Of a DNA stretch of 64,000 nt, positions 16,786 to 24,773 are shown piece by piece. Numbering within the stretch: the stretch's first letter is position 1; each line of letters begins with the position of its first letter. The notes under the pieces were generated by a model. The model had not been told where the DNA came from, searched no databases, and saw only the letters and a program-made list of their open reading frames with translations. Both the position numbers and the translations under genes were made by a program. Source of the stretch: Flavobacterium micromati (lineage in GTDB: Bacteria; Bacteroidota; Bacteroidia; Flavobacteriales; Flavobacteriaceae); assembly GCF_900129585.1 (NCBI RefSeq), contig NZ_FQWF01000003.1:186001-250000 (forward strand). The letters are read 5' to 3'.

Positions 16786-16941
16786 TGCTATAGTTTATAT
16801 TAGGTTTAAAATAATTCAACGGTTGTAAATTTAGAAAAAGAACAAAGTGAAACCTTTCTACTTTTTTTTATGTTGAAAAATAGTACGATTACTTCACAGC
16901 CGCGTTACAGTTAATACGGCTTCATCTATTTATGTTTCTGT

Positions 16942-18084
16942 TTAGATTATTTGTAATTCGGCCAAACTTTCTTTTAAAGCGGTAATAAAAGTATCTATTG
17001 CTTCTTTTTTTATTGTCAATGGTGGAAGGATTCGCAATAAATTTTTATTGCTGGCACTTCCTGTAAAAATATGCTTTTCAAGAATTAGTTTTTTTCGTAG
17101 GGCACTAACATCAAAATCAAATTCGACACCCAGCATTAAACCTCTGCCTTTTACTTTAATTACTTCTGGAATAGATTTTATTTGTTCCTGAAAATAAGCA
17201 GAAATAGATATTGCATTTTCCATCAGTTTCTCTTTTTCTATAATATCCAAAACAGCAATTCCAGCGGCGCAAGACAAGTGGTTTCCACCAAAAGTAGTTC
17301 CTAACATTCCATACACTGCTGCAATATGATTGCCAATTAAAACGCCTCCAATAGGAAATCCATTTCCCATTCCTTTAGCAATAGTAATTATATCGGGTTT
17401 GATGTTATGGTGTTGAAAACCAAAAAACTTACCCGTTCTGCCATAACCAGCCTGCACTTCATCTAAAATAAGAACGACGTCGTAGGTTTTACACAATTGT
17501 TCTAAAGCGTGAAAAAACGTGGTCGAAGCTTGGTCTAAACCGCCTACACCTTGAATGGATTCGATTATAACAGAGGAAACATCTCCTTTTTTAAGTTCAT
17601 TTTCTAAGGCAGCAACATCATCAAAAGGCAAAAAAGTAACTTTTTGTTGCTTGTTTAGAGGGGCATTAATTTTTTCGTTATCAGTAACAGCGACAGCCGC
17701 AGAGGTTCTTCCGTGAAAAGCGTTGTTAAAAGCAACTATTCTTGATTTGCCATTAGCAAAGGAGGCTAACTTCAATGCATTTTCATTGGCTTCAGCCCCA
17801 GAACTGCACAAGAATAAATTATAATCTTCACAACCAGATAGTTTTCCTAGTTTAGTAGCTAGTTCTTCTTGAATTGGATTTTGAATCGCATTGGAATAAA
17901 ATGCCAAATGATCCAATTGATCTTTAAGTTTTGCCACATATTCTGGATGCGTATGACCTACTGATATGACGGCATGACCACCGTAAAGGTCTAAATATTC
18001 TATTCCTTTGTCATCTGTAATGATGCAATCTAGTCCTTTAACAGGAGTTACATCATATAATGGGTAAACGTTAAATAAGTTCAT
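16942..18084 (-). CDS. argD: Acetyl/succinylornithine aminotransferase
   Basis: PLP enzyme converting N-acylglutamate semialdehyde to N-acylornithine, 380 residues. Seen: SSGAEANENALKLA (phosphate-binding turn), AFHGRTSAAVAVT, LILDEVQAGYGRTGKFF with the PLP-ring Asp, and ITIAKGMGNGFPIGG with the Schiff-base Lys. Length and motifs are normal for ArgD. It follows argC after a 152-base spacer that holds a GC-rich repeat, and precedes argF' by 156 bases. The spacers in this run are longer than in tight operons and most carry repeats. Confidence 0.95.
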   Translation of the reverse strand: MNLFNVYPLYDVTPVKGLDCIITDDKGIEYLDLYGGHAVISVGHTHPEYVAKLKDQLDHLAFYSNAIQNPIQEELATKLGKLSGCEDYNLFLCSSGAEANENALKLASFANGKSRIVAFNNAFHGRTSAAVAVTDNEKINAPLNKQQKVTFLPFDDVAALENELKKGDVSSVIIESIQGVGGLDQASTTFFHALEQLCKTYDVVLILDEVQAGYGRTGKFFGFQHHNIKPDIITIAKGMGNGFPIGGVLIGNHIAAVYGMLGTTFGGNHLSCAAGIAVLDIIEKEKLMENAISISAYFQEQIKSIPEVIKVKGRGLMLGVEFDFDVSALRKKLILEKHIFTGSASNKNLLRILPPLTIKKEAIDTFITALKESLAELQII

Positions 18085-18089
18085 ATTGT

Positions 18090-18123
18090 TCCTCCCCCTA
18101 ACCCCCTCCGAATGAGGGGGAAT
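18090..18123. repeat. GC-rich repeat upstream of argD
   Basis: CCTCCCCCTAACCCCCTCCG followed by AATGAGGGGGAAT, six bases before the argD start. CCCCCTC and GAGGGGG flank a CGAAT loop. It is a divergent member of the family at 15711, 15818 and 20668. On the transcript the hairpin would lie over the argD ribosome-binding region. Confidence 0.65.
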
Positions 18124-18236
18124 CTATAACAACGGGGGGTGTTGCTTTTAAAATCAAATGAATATTTATGATGTAATTTTTAATTTTATTTATCAGTATT
18201 TTTTTTGTTCCCCGGCCGTGGCTGTATCAGGGGGAT

Positions 18237-19214
18237 CTAAAACCCACTTGGTTTCAATTTTAATCCTGTCGTTTCATCCAATCCAAACATCAAATTCATG
18301 TTTTGAATCGCCTGTCCCGAAGCACCTTTTGTTAAGTTATCAATTACGGAAGTAATCAGTAACCGATTTCCTTTTTTCATTAAACTGATGATGCATTTGT
18401 TCGTTTGCACTACTTGCTTCATGTTGATCGCGCTAGTTGTCACGGTTACAAAAGGCTGATCAGCATAGAAAGTTTCATATTTTGACACTATTTCTTCTAA
18501 ACTTTCCTCGATTGTAGTGTACAAAGTCGCGAAAATTCCTCTGGCAAAATCGCCTCTGTTCGGTATAAATATTAATTCATTTTTATAATTGACTTGCAAT
18601 TGGTTTACACTTTGGTTTATTTCGCCCAAATGTTGGTGTTCAAAAGCTTTGTAATGCGACATATTATTGGATCTCCAACTAAAATGTGTCGTTTCCGAAG
18701 GGGTAACTCCAGCGCCGGTGCTTCCTGTTGTGGCGTTTATGTGAACATCAGTTGTTAGTACTCCGGCTGTCGCCAAAGGCAATAATGCCAATTGAATTGC
18801 GGTTGCAAAACAACCGGGATTAGCTAAAAATTGCGCGTTTTTGATACTCGATTTATTTAACTCAGGTAAACCGTAGACAAATGATTTTCCTTCGAATTCT
18901 GCGTCTTTTGTCAAACGGAAATCATTTCCTAAATCAATGATTTTAGTGTGAGTTGCAAATTTATTTTGCTCTAAAAATGATTTGGATTTACCATGACCTA
19001 AACAGAGGAATACCACATTTACATTAGGATTAATAGTGTTGGTAAAATTCATTTCAATATCCCCAAGTAAATCTTGGTGCGCAACCGAAACTGGTTTTCC
19101 AGAATTAGTGGTACTGTAAACAAAATCAATTGTTGCATTGGGATGAAACATCAATATTCTGATGAGTTCTCCCGCTGTATAACCGGATCCACCTATTATT
19201 CCAACATGTATCAT
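18237..19214 (-). CDS. argC: N-acetyl-gamma-glutamyl-phosphate reductase
   Basis: NADPH-dependent reduction of N-acylglutamyl phosphate to the semialdehyde. It has 325 residues. The N-terminal nucleotide-binding GIIGGSGYTAGELIRIL and the catalytic Cys in ANPGCFATAIQLALLPL near residue 140 are intact. GSTGAGVTPSETTHFSWRSNN is the conserved substrate region. The sequence fits the standard ArgC family. It lies between argG and argD on the minus strand; a palindromic repeat fills the argG-argC spacer. Confidence 0.95.
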   Translation of the reverse strand: MIHVGIIGGSGYTAGELIRILMFHPNATIDFVYSTTNSGKPVSVAHQDLLGDIEMNFTNTINPNVNVVFLCLGHGKSKSFLEQNKFATHTKIIDLGNDFRLTKDAEFEGKSFVYGLPELNKSSIKNAQFLANPGCFATAIQLALLPLATAGVLTTDVHINATTGSTGAGVTPSETTHFSWRSNNMSHYKAFEHQHLGEINQSVNQLQVNYKNELIFIPNRGDFARGIFATLYTTIEESLEEIVSKYETFYADQPFVTVTTSAINMKQVVQTNKCIISLMKKGNRLLITSVIDNLTKGASGQAIQNMNLMFGLDETTGLKLKPSGF

Positions 19215-19336
19215 TATCTCTTTTTTTAAATATTTTTATTGTTTTAACAGGTAAGGAATCAAGTCACCTTTAGTACAAAATTCATAATTTTTTAAAAGTT
19301 TATCTAAATTTCTTTTGAAAACTAAAACTTGATTTT

Positions 19337-19447
19337 TAGCCCCGATTGAAGTGAAAATCCTTTTCCTTTTTATTTTCAAAAAGGAAAAGATTGCAACGAA
19401 AAGCGGGACAAATTTTCTTCAAAAACAAAGTATTTCTGCTCCTAAAA
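19337..19447. repeat. Covarying palindromic repeat, copy B
   Basis: Same flanks as the 13681 copy: AGCCCCGATTGAAGTGAAAA before the stem, GATTGCAACGAAAAGCGGGA after it, and GCTCCTAAAA at the end. The stem here is TTTTCCTTTTT with AAAAAGGAAAA, so both arms changed together relative to copy A. It sits between argG and argC. Confidence 0.8.
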
Positions 19448-19459
19448 AAGCATACTATT

Positions 19460-20653
19460 TTACACGTACGTTTCCTTATTCACCGATGAAAATATGTTTT
19501 GCGCATTGCCTAAAATTTTGATAAACCCTTTGGCATCGTCAGCGGTCCACGCATTGTTCATTTCGCCATATTGACCAAAACCGGTGTTCATTAAATCATT
19601 ATCAGATTCAATTCCGTCCAACGTGAAATGATAGGGTTTTAACGCTACTGTCACCGTTCCATTTACTGTTTTTTGCGTGTCTTCAAGGAAAGTTTCGATA
19701 TTTCGCATCACTGGATCCAGAAATTGACCTTCATGAAACAGCATTCCGTACCAGTTTCCCAACTGTTCTTTCCAGTGCTGTTGCCATTTTCCAAGGGTGT
19801 GTTTCTCCAGTAAATGGTGTGCTTTGATAATAATTAACGGCGCGGCAGCTTCAAAACCAACTCTCCCTTTTATTCCTATTATCGTATCGCCAACATGTAT
19901 GTCTCTACCAATTGCAAAGGCGCTTGCGAGTTTTTCCAATAAAATGATATTTTTTACAGGCGTATCCATTTTGTTATTGATCCCTACCAATTCTCCTTTT
20001 TCAAAGTGCAAAGTCACTTTTTCTTCGCCCTCTCTTTGCAATTGCGAAGGATATGCTTCACTTGGAAGCGGAAGGTTTGAGGTCAAGGTTTCTTTGCCGC
20101 CAACACTCGTTCCCCAAAGTCCTTTATTGATGGAATATTGTGCTTTCTCCCACGAATATTCTACACCGTTGGCCTGTAAATACGCCACCTCTTCCTGTCT
20201 TGATAATTTCAAATCGCGGATAGGGGTGATGATTTCTATTTCGGGAGCGATGGTTTGAAAAATTAAATCAAATCGGATTTGGTCATTTCCTGCGCCAGTG
20301 CTTCCGTGAGCAATTGCATCAGCACCAACTGATTTGGCATATTTAATCGCTTCCATAGCTTGAAAAACACGTTCGGCACTTACTGATAGTGGATACGTAT
20401 TATTTTTTAACACATTTCCATAGATCAAATATTTGATTGCCTTATCATAATATTTATCTACAATAGTAAGATTGATATGTTTTGCGCTTCCTAAATCATA
20501 AGCTCTCTCTTCAATTGCTGCTAATTCGGCTTCGTCAAATCCTCCTGTGTTGATAAGCACGGTATGAACTTGGTATCCTTTTTCGTTCTTCAAATATCTC
20601 AGGCAGTAGGAGGTATCTAATCCTCCGCTATATGCTAATACAACTTTTTTCAT
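19460..20653 (-). CDS. argG: Argininosuccinate synthase
   Basis: Joins citrulline and aspartate using ATP; 397 residues. The ATP-pyrophosphatase P-loop SGGLDTS is at residues 9-15. GSTGAGNDQIRFD and the citrulline/aspartate-binding SINKGLWGTSVGGKE region are present. The sequence matches the Bacteroidota-type ArgG. It is downstream of the GNAT gene with a 151-base spacer holding a GC-rich repeat, and is the first classical arginine enzyme in the run. Confidence 0.95.
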   Translation of the reverse strand: MKKVVLAYSGGLDTSYCLRYLKNEKGYQVHTVLINTGGFDEAELAAIEERAYDLGSAKHINLTIVDKYYDKAIKYLIYGNVLKNNTYPLSVSAERVFQAMEAIKYAKSVGADAIAHGSTGAGNDQIRFDLIFQTIAPEIEIITPIRDLKLSRQEEVAYLQANGVEYSWEKAQYSINKGLWGTSVGGKETLTSNLPLPSEAYPSQLQREGEEKVTLHFEKGELVGINNKMDTPVKNIILLEKLASAFAIGRDIHVGDTIIGIKGRVGFEAAAPLIIIKAHHLLEKHTLGKWQQHWKEQLGNWYGMLFHEGQFLDPVMRNIETFLEDTQKTVNGTVTVALKPYHFTLDGIESDNDLMNTGFGQYGEMNNAWTADDAKGFIKILGNAQNIFSSVNKETYV

Positions 20654-20667
20654 AATATTATTTTTTT

Positions 20668-20732
20668 CCTTTCCCTTCCCGACGCTTCGGGACGCTCCAA
20701 AGGAGGGGGAGCCAAAACTGGCAATTGGGAAT
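20668..20732. repeat. GC-rich palindromic repeat upstream of argG
   Basis: It contains CCCGA-CGCT-TCGGG, then CTCC-AAA-GGAG followed by GGGGAGCCAAAACTGGCAAT. The last part matches the tail of the argB insert at 15741-15766, which defines a shared arm beyond the palindrome. Confidence 0.75.
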
Positions 20733-20804
20733 TTTTATTTATTGATACTAATTATTTTTTTTCCTCGATTCCTTCTTTTTTAGTGAAGGCTATGGAGGGA
20801 ATTA

Positions 20805-21419
20805 TTATTTTAAGAATAATGCAGCTTTTATTGATTTTAGTCTTTTGAGAACCCGGACATTAAATGGATGTTTTGGAGGATCTTTCGGTTGTTCTTTCGG
20901 GTCATAAAGCATTCCTGTGCAGAGACATAACTTATTGTCTTTGCTTTTTAGGATTTCATAATTAGTGCAGGTTTGGCATCCTTTCCAAAAACTCGGATCG
21001 TTAGTCAATTCTGAAAAAGGAACTGGCTTGTACCCTAAATCTGAATTTATTTTCATCACAGCTAAACCTGTTGTAATTCCGAAAACTTTGGCATCTGGAT
21101 ATTTCTCCATTGAATAGTCAAATACTTTTGATTTGATTTGTTTTGCCAAACCTAAATTTCTATAATCGGGATGTACAATTAAACCAGAATGCGCTACAAA
21201 TTTCCCATGTTGCCAACTTTCGATATAACAAAAACCGGCAAATTTTCCGTTATCTAAGGCGATAACTGCATCCTGGCTTTCCATCTTTTTCTGGATGTAT
21301 TCAGGTGTTCTTTTTGCTATTCCTGTACCTCTTAATAAAGCAGACTGTTCAATGGTATCGCATATTTCCTGCGAATATTTATAGTGTTCTTCCTGTGTTA
21401 TAATTATAGAAATATTCAT
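20805..21419 (-). CDS. GNAT acyltransferase, first gene of the arginine run
   Basis: A 204-residue GNAT protein with the acyl-CoA-binding region VHPDYRNLGLAKQIKSKVF (R-x-x-G-x-A form) near residues 82-100. It occupies the position expected for the enzyme that acylates glutamate, and no argA or argJ is present in the cluster. A role as N-acetyl- or N-succinylglutamate synthase is therefore a reasonable inference, not shown by the sequence. A four-cysteine pattern (Cys148, Cys151, Cys165, Cys167; CxxC-x13-CxC) follows the catalytic domain and may bind metal. Three ATTAGTC heptamers and a possible promoter lie upstream. Confidence 0.8.
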   Translation of the reverse strand: MNISIIITQEEHYKYSQEICDTIEQSALLRGTGIAKRTPEYIQKKMESQDAVIALDNGKFAGFCYIESWQHGKFVAHSGLIVHPDYRNLGLAKQIKSKVFDYSMEKYPDAKVFGITTGLAVMKINSDLGYKPVPFSELTNDPSFWKGCQTCTNYEILKSKDNKLCLCTGMLYDPKEQPKDPPKHPFNVRVLKRLKSIKAALFLK

Positions 21420-21488
21420 TTTAAGAGTTGAATTTCAGAGTTAAAAAATGAGCTGTAAGTTTGTTTTGAAACGTATTTTTTATCCCAC

Positions 21489-21518
21489 TAAAATTAAAAC
21501 TTAAATACGAAATTACAA
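21489..21518 (-). promoter_or_regulatory. Possible promoter of the arginine run
   Basis: On the minus strand TTG (21518-21516) is followed after 19 bases by TAATTTTA (21496-21489), one mismatch from TAnnTTTG. It would give a leader of about 65 bases to the GNAT start at 21419. Confidence 0.4.
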
Positions 21519-21539
21519 TCCAATAAATTGAATAACAAT

Positions 21540-21557
21540 GTATTAGTCGTATTAGTC
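21540..21557. promoter_or_regulatory. Tandem 9-base repeat upstream of the arginine promoter
   Basis: GTATTAGTC occurs twice in a row. On the minus strand it lies just upstream of the proposed TTG element. The core ATTAGTC occurs a third time at 21782-21788 inside a palindrome. It is a candidate regulator-binding site. Confidence 0.45.
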
Positions 21558-21827
21558 TAATGATTTTGGAATATGCTATTCCACCAGAAATTAAATGTGA
21601 TTTCAAAACGATAAAATGAAAAATTAATAAAAATATATCAGAACACTTGTGGAAACTATACTAATAGCGTCCGTACTTCGGGAGAAGTAGTAGGTCTGTT
21701 TGTCCGTGAGGTTGGATTTATATTTAAATTATTATTTAGCATTGGGTCAAAAGTAAACAAATTTTTGTAATGAATGACTCAATTAGTCATTTGTAACAAA
21801 TTTTTATGGTATTGTTGATTTTTGTTC

Positions 21828-21860
21828 AAAAAAAACCCCTGATCGTTTTAAATCAAGGAG
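21828..21860 (-). terminator. Rho-independent terminator of the 22054 gene
   Basis: On the minus strand CTCCTTGAT pairs with ATCAGGGG (one G-T pair) around TTAAAACG and is followed by eight T residues. It lies about 190 bases past the lipoprotein stop. Confidence 0.65.
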
Positions 21861-22053
21861 TTTTATAATAATTGTATTTATGTTTTGAATTTACTGTTGA
21901 AAAGAATTAAAATTTGTAAGGTTTACCACTTTAACATGATTGTAATGGAGCACGAAACGTTGTTTGTAAGTCCTTCTTAATCAAGCCTGCGCTCGATTTG
22001 ACAAAAACATGACAGTAATTTCAAAGACTATTTTGTATAAGTAAGTAGTAACA

Positions 22054-23238
22054 CTAATTTCTAAATCGATTTTGGCTAATTATTCCTTTTAATTTTGCTT
22101 TTAAATCTTCACCAGTGTCATAAACCATCTGCTCGCTATCAGGAAACTGAACTGATGTTCTGTCAAAATATGAAAAATAATTATCATCTGATGCTCGTCT
22201 ATCTCCTTGATAAGTGGCATATATGTTTTCAAAAACATATTCGCTAGTTAACGGGAAGGTTTTTAGTAATTGATTGTTTCTCAGATTTGTATAATCAATT
22301 TTAGCTGTAATTTGGCATGACTTAAATTGTCTAAATTCGTAAATACTCGCTGTGACCGTTCTTAAATTATCAACTAGAACTACTTTCCCTTTTTCGTCAA
22401 CAACTTCTTTTCCATTGGCATCGATTAGTTTTTTGAAACCATCTTTAATGATTCGTTCTTTTGCAAATTCTCTTTCTTTGATTTGCTCTGGCGAAATAAA
22501 TATTTGTCTAAAATTGATTATCATTCCGTAATCATAATTAGTTCCTTTTTGCTTTGAACTATGGTAGACGGTCCATCTATCATTAATTCCCAAAGTGCTA
22601 AAATCTAATAAATCATTTTGCAACCGAACAGGAATAATCATATTGGTTTCATTTTTAGTATAAACCCAAACAAAATCCAGTCCTTTAAATTTAGCTTCAT
22701 CCATTAATTGTAGAACATTTTTGTAATTTGGATTTATTTGATTCAAATATTCCAAATCGTCAAACGCTTGCCTAAAATTCATTTTATCTGAAGTGATCAT
22801 TAATTTCTTAGCATTGGCATACAAATAGGCTGCCAAGGCGTTTTTACTATCTATAATTTGATCGTTATAATTTTCAAATGGAAATATAGCATTTCTTCCT
22901 TCGCGTAAAAGTTTAAGTGGCAATATTGGTTTGATTTTTTCTTGACGCTGGTTTAGTTGTAAGTAAGTATTGTACATCTTTTCCAACTTTGCAGGATTTG
23001 CATCTTTTACAAGTAAATTGATCGCGTTTAAGTCGCGCTCCTTTGCTTTGGCGAAAGCCTCTTCAATTAAATAGACGTAATCTTGCTTGCTTTTTTTGTC
23101 TTTATTAGTCCGTAGATTAGAAATAGCGTTGTCAATTGCTTGATCATAATTGCCCGAACTTAAAAAGTTTCGTGTTTGCTTTAAACCGCAGCTAATGATA
23201 ATAATAAAGAACGAGAATAGTAAGGTAATTTTTTTCAT
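22054..23238 (-). CDS. Predicted lipoprotein of unknown function
   Basis: A 394-residue protein starting MKKITLLFSFFIIIISC: a lipoprotein signal with Cys at the lipobox, so it is probably anchored in the envelope. After it comes NYDQAIDNAISNLRTNKDKK, a helical TPR-like stretch (about 25-150), then a beta-rich C-terminal half. I do not recognise a named family. I chose the ATG at 23238; an earlier in-frame ATG would read through the terminator hairpin of fahA at 23325-23360. It stands alone between terminators. A role in envelope maintenance would only be a guess. Confidence 0.75.
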   Translation of the reverse strand: MKKITLLFSFFIIIISCGLKQTRNFLSSGNYDQAIDNAISNLRTNKDKKSKQDYVYLIEEAFAKAKERDLNAINLLVKDANPAKLEKMYNTYLQLNQRQEKIKPILPLKLLREGRNAIFPFENYNDQIIDSKNALAAYLYANAKKLMITSDKMNFRQAFDDLEYLNQINPNYKNVLQLMDEAKFKGLDFVWVYTKNETNMIIPVRLQNDLLDFSTLGINDRWTVYHSSKQKGTNYDYGMIINFRQIFISPEQIKEREFAKERIIKDGFKKLIDANGKEVVDEKGKVVLVDNLRTVTASIYEFRQFKSCQITAKIDYTNLRNNQLLKTFPLTSEYVFENIYATYQGDRRASDDNYFSYFDRTSVQFPDSEQMVYDTGEDLKAKLKGIISQNRFRN

Positions 23239-23324
23239 AAGCATTTTTATAAATTGGAGTATTTCTGAGCCTTTCTTATTATTGAGATTATATAGTTTTA
23301 AGTTTGAAGCCAAAAATAATGCCA

Positions 23325-23360
23325 TAAAAAAACCTAACAAAAATAAAGAATTGTTAGGCT
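23325..23360 (-). terminator. Terminator of fahA
   Basis: CCTAACAA (23333-23340) and TTGTTAGG (23351-23358) form a perfect 8-bp stem. On the minus strand it is followed by seven T residues, 22 bases after the fahA stop. Confidence 0.85.
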
Positions 23361-23381
23361 TAAAAACTTTTATTTTTTACT

Positions 23382-24665
23382 TTATTTTCGGACGAATGTT
23401 GGTAATAATTTACTGGAAACTTCACCAAAACCAATTCTTACATTTTCATTTTGAGAATATCCTTTCATAATTACCGTATCATTGTCATTGATAAATTTAC
23501 GTTCGGTTCCATCATTCAACTTGATTGGGTTTTTTCCTCCCCAAGTTAATTCCAGCATCGAGCCAAAACTACTAGGTGTAGGTCCTGATATAGTACCTGA
23601 ACCCATCATATCGCCTGAATTTACTCGGCAACCATTTGAAGTATGATGCGCTAATTGCTGACTCATTGTCCAATACATATATTTGAAATTAGAACGTGAT
23701 ATTACAGTTGGCTCTCCCTTTTCAGGCTGTATTGCGACTTCTAGATTTATATCAAAAGAGTGTTTTCCTTTTTGTTGTAGGTAGGGAAGTGGTGTTGGTT
23801 CTTGCTTTGGGCCTTTAGTTTTGAAAGGTTCTAACGCATCCATAGTTACAATCCATGGCGATATTGAAGAGGCAAAACTTTTTGCTAAAAATGGACCAAG
23901 TGGCACATATTCCCATTTTTGTATATCTCGAGCGCTCCAGTCATTTAGCAAAACCATTCCAAAAATATATTCTTCGGCTTCGGTAATTAGAATATTCTCG
24001 CCCATAATGTTGACATCAGTAGTAATAAAGGCAGTTTCTAATTCGAAATCTACTAAACGTGACGGACCAAAAACAGGAGTTGATTCACCATTTGGCAATG
24101 TTTGACCCATTGGTCTGTGAACCGGAATTCCTGATGGAACTATTGTAGAACTTCGTCCATGATAACCTACTGGAATGTGAAGCCAGTTTGGTAATAATGC
24201 ATTTTCTGGATCGCGAAACATTTTCCCCACATTAGTCGCGTGCTCCTTGCTAGAATAAAAATCAGTGTAATCACCTATTAGAACCGGCAATTGCATTTCC
24301 ACTTCATCCATCTTAAAAATGATGGTTGCACAATCTTTAGCGTTTTCCTGTAATTTTGGATTTTCCACGTCAAAAAGTTCTGCAATACGATTGCGAACTA
24401 AACGCCATGTTTTTTGACCATCTGAAATAAAGTCATTCAAAGTATCTTGCATGAACATGTCATCCGTAAGTTCAATTCCCTCGAAATAGTTTAATTGCTG
24501 GAGTGCTCCAAGATCAATGGCAAAATCGCCAATTCTAGTTCCTACAGTTACTATATTTTCTCTTGTAAGAAAAACTCCAAAGGGTATGTTTTGTATTGGG
24601 AAATCACTGTTTGAAGGAACTTCTAACCATGATTTTCTATTAGTATCGTTAGCTGTTATTGGCAT
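23382..24665 (-). CDS. fahA: Fumarylacetoacetase
   Basis: Last enzyme of tyrosine/phenylalanine catabolism; it hydrolyses fumarylacetoacetate to fumarate and acetoacetate. It has 427 residues, the full length of the two-domain eukaryote-like FAH family. The N-terminal SH3-like domain contains IPFGVFLT and the C-terminal catalytic domain contains HVPVGYHGRSS-type sequence (HIPVGYHGRSST), the metal-binding FELETAF, and SARDIQKWEYVPLGPF. It has its own consensus promoter and a strong terminator, so it is monocistronic. No other homogentisate-pathway genes are in the window. Confidence 0.96.
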   Translation of the reverse strand: MPITANDTNRKSWLEVPSNSDFPIQNIPFGVFLTRENIVTVGTRIGDFAIDLGALQQLNYFEGIELTDDMFMQDTLNDFISDGQKTWRLVRNRIAELFDVENPKLQENAKDCATIIFKMDEVEMQLPVLIGDYTDFYSSKEHATNVGKMFRDPENALLPNWLHIPVGYHGRSSTIVPSGIPVHRPMGQTLPNGESTPVFGPSRLVDFELETAFITTDVNIMGENILITEAEEYIFGMVLLNDWSARDIQKWEYVPLGPFLAKSFASSISPWIVTMDALEPFKTKGPKQEPTPLPYLQQKGKHSFDINLEVAIQPEKGEPTVISRSNFKYMYWTMSQQLAHHTSNGCRVNSGDMMGSGTISGPTPSSFGSMLELTWGGKNPIKLNDGTERKFINDNDTVIMKGYSQNENVRIGFGEVSSKLLPTFVRK

Positions 24666-24699
24666 ATCGTGTTAATTAATTTGTTAAAAAATAACTCGT

Positions 24700-24730
24700 C
24701 AAATATATTATAATCTAACTATTAACCAAA
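24700..24730 (-). promoter_or_regulatory. fahA promoter
   Basis: On the minus strand TTTGG (24730-24726), an 18-base spacer, then TATATTTG (24707-24700), a full TAnnTTTG match 35 bases before the start codon. Confidence 0.7.
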
Positions 24731-24740
24731 CGTTTTTTTG

Positions 24741-24748
24741 TATTTTTG
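24741..24748 (+). promoter_or_regulatory. glyA -7 element
   Basis: TATTTTTG, a full match to TAnnTTTG, ends 25 bases before the glyA ATG. No clear TTG is seen upstream. It is back-to-back with the fahA promoter. Confidence 0.5.
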
Positions 24749-24773
24749 CATCAAATTAACGAAAATCAAAAAA

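Larger units (their letters stand above)
21420..22053. other. 634-base region upstream of the arginine run
   Basis: No convincing gene. From the left it holds the possible promoter and the tandem ATTAGTC repeats. TACTTC-GGGA-GAAGTA (a small hairpin near 21673-21690) follows, then the palindrome AATGACT-CAATT-AGTCATT at 21773-21791, and the terminator of the 22054 gene at 21828-21860. The remaining 190 bases look like its 3' untranslated region. Confidence 0.55.

Noticed and set aside
21421-21606. 61-codon minus-strand reading frame upstream of the arginine run
   Set aside because: No RBS or domain; it overlaps the likely promoter and leader.
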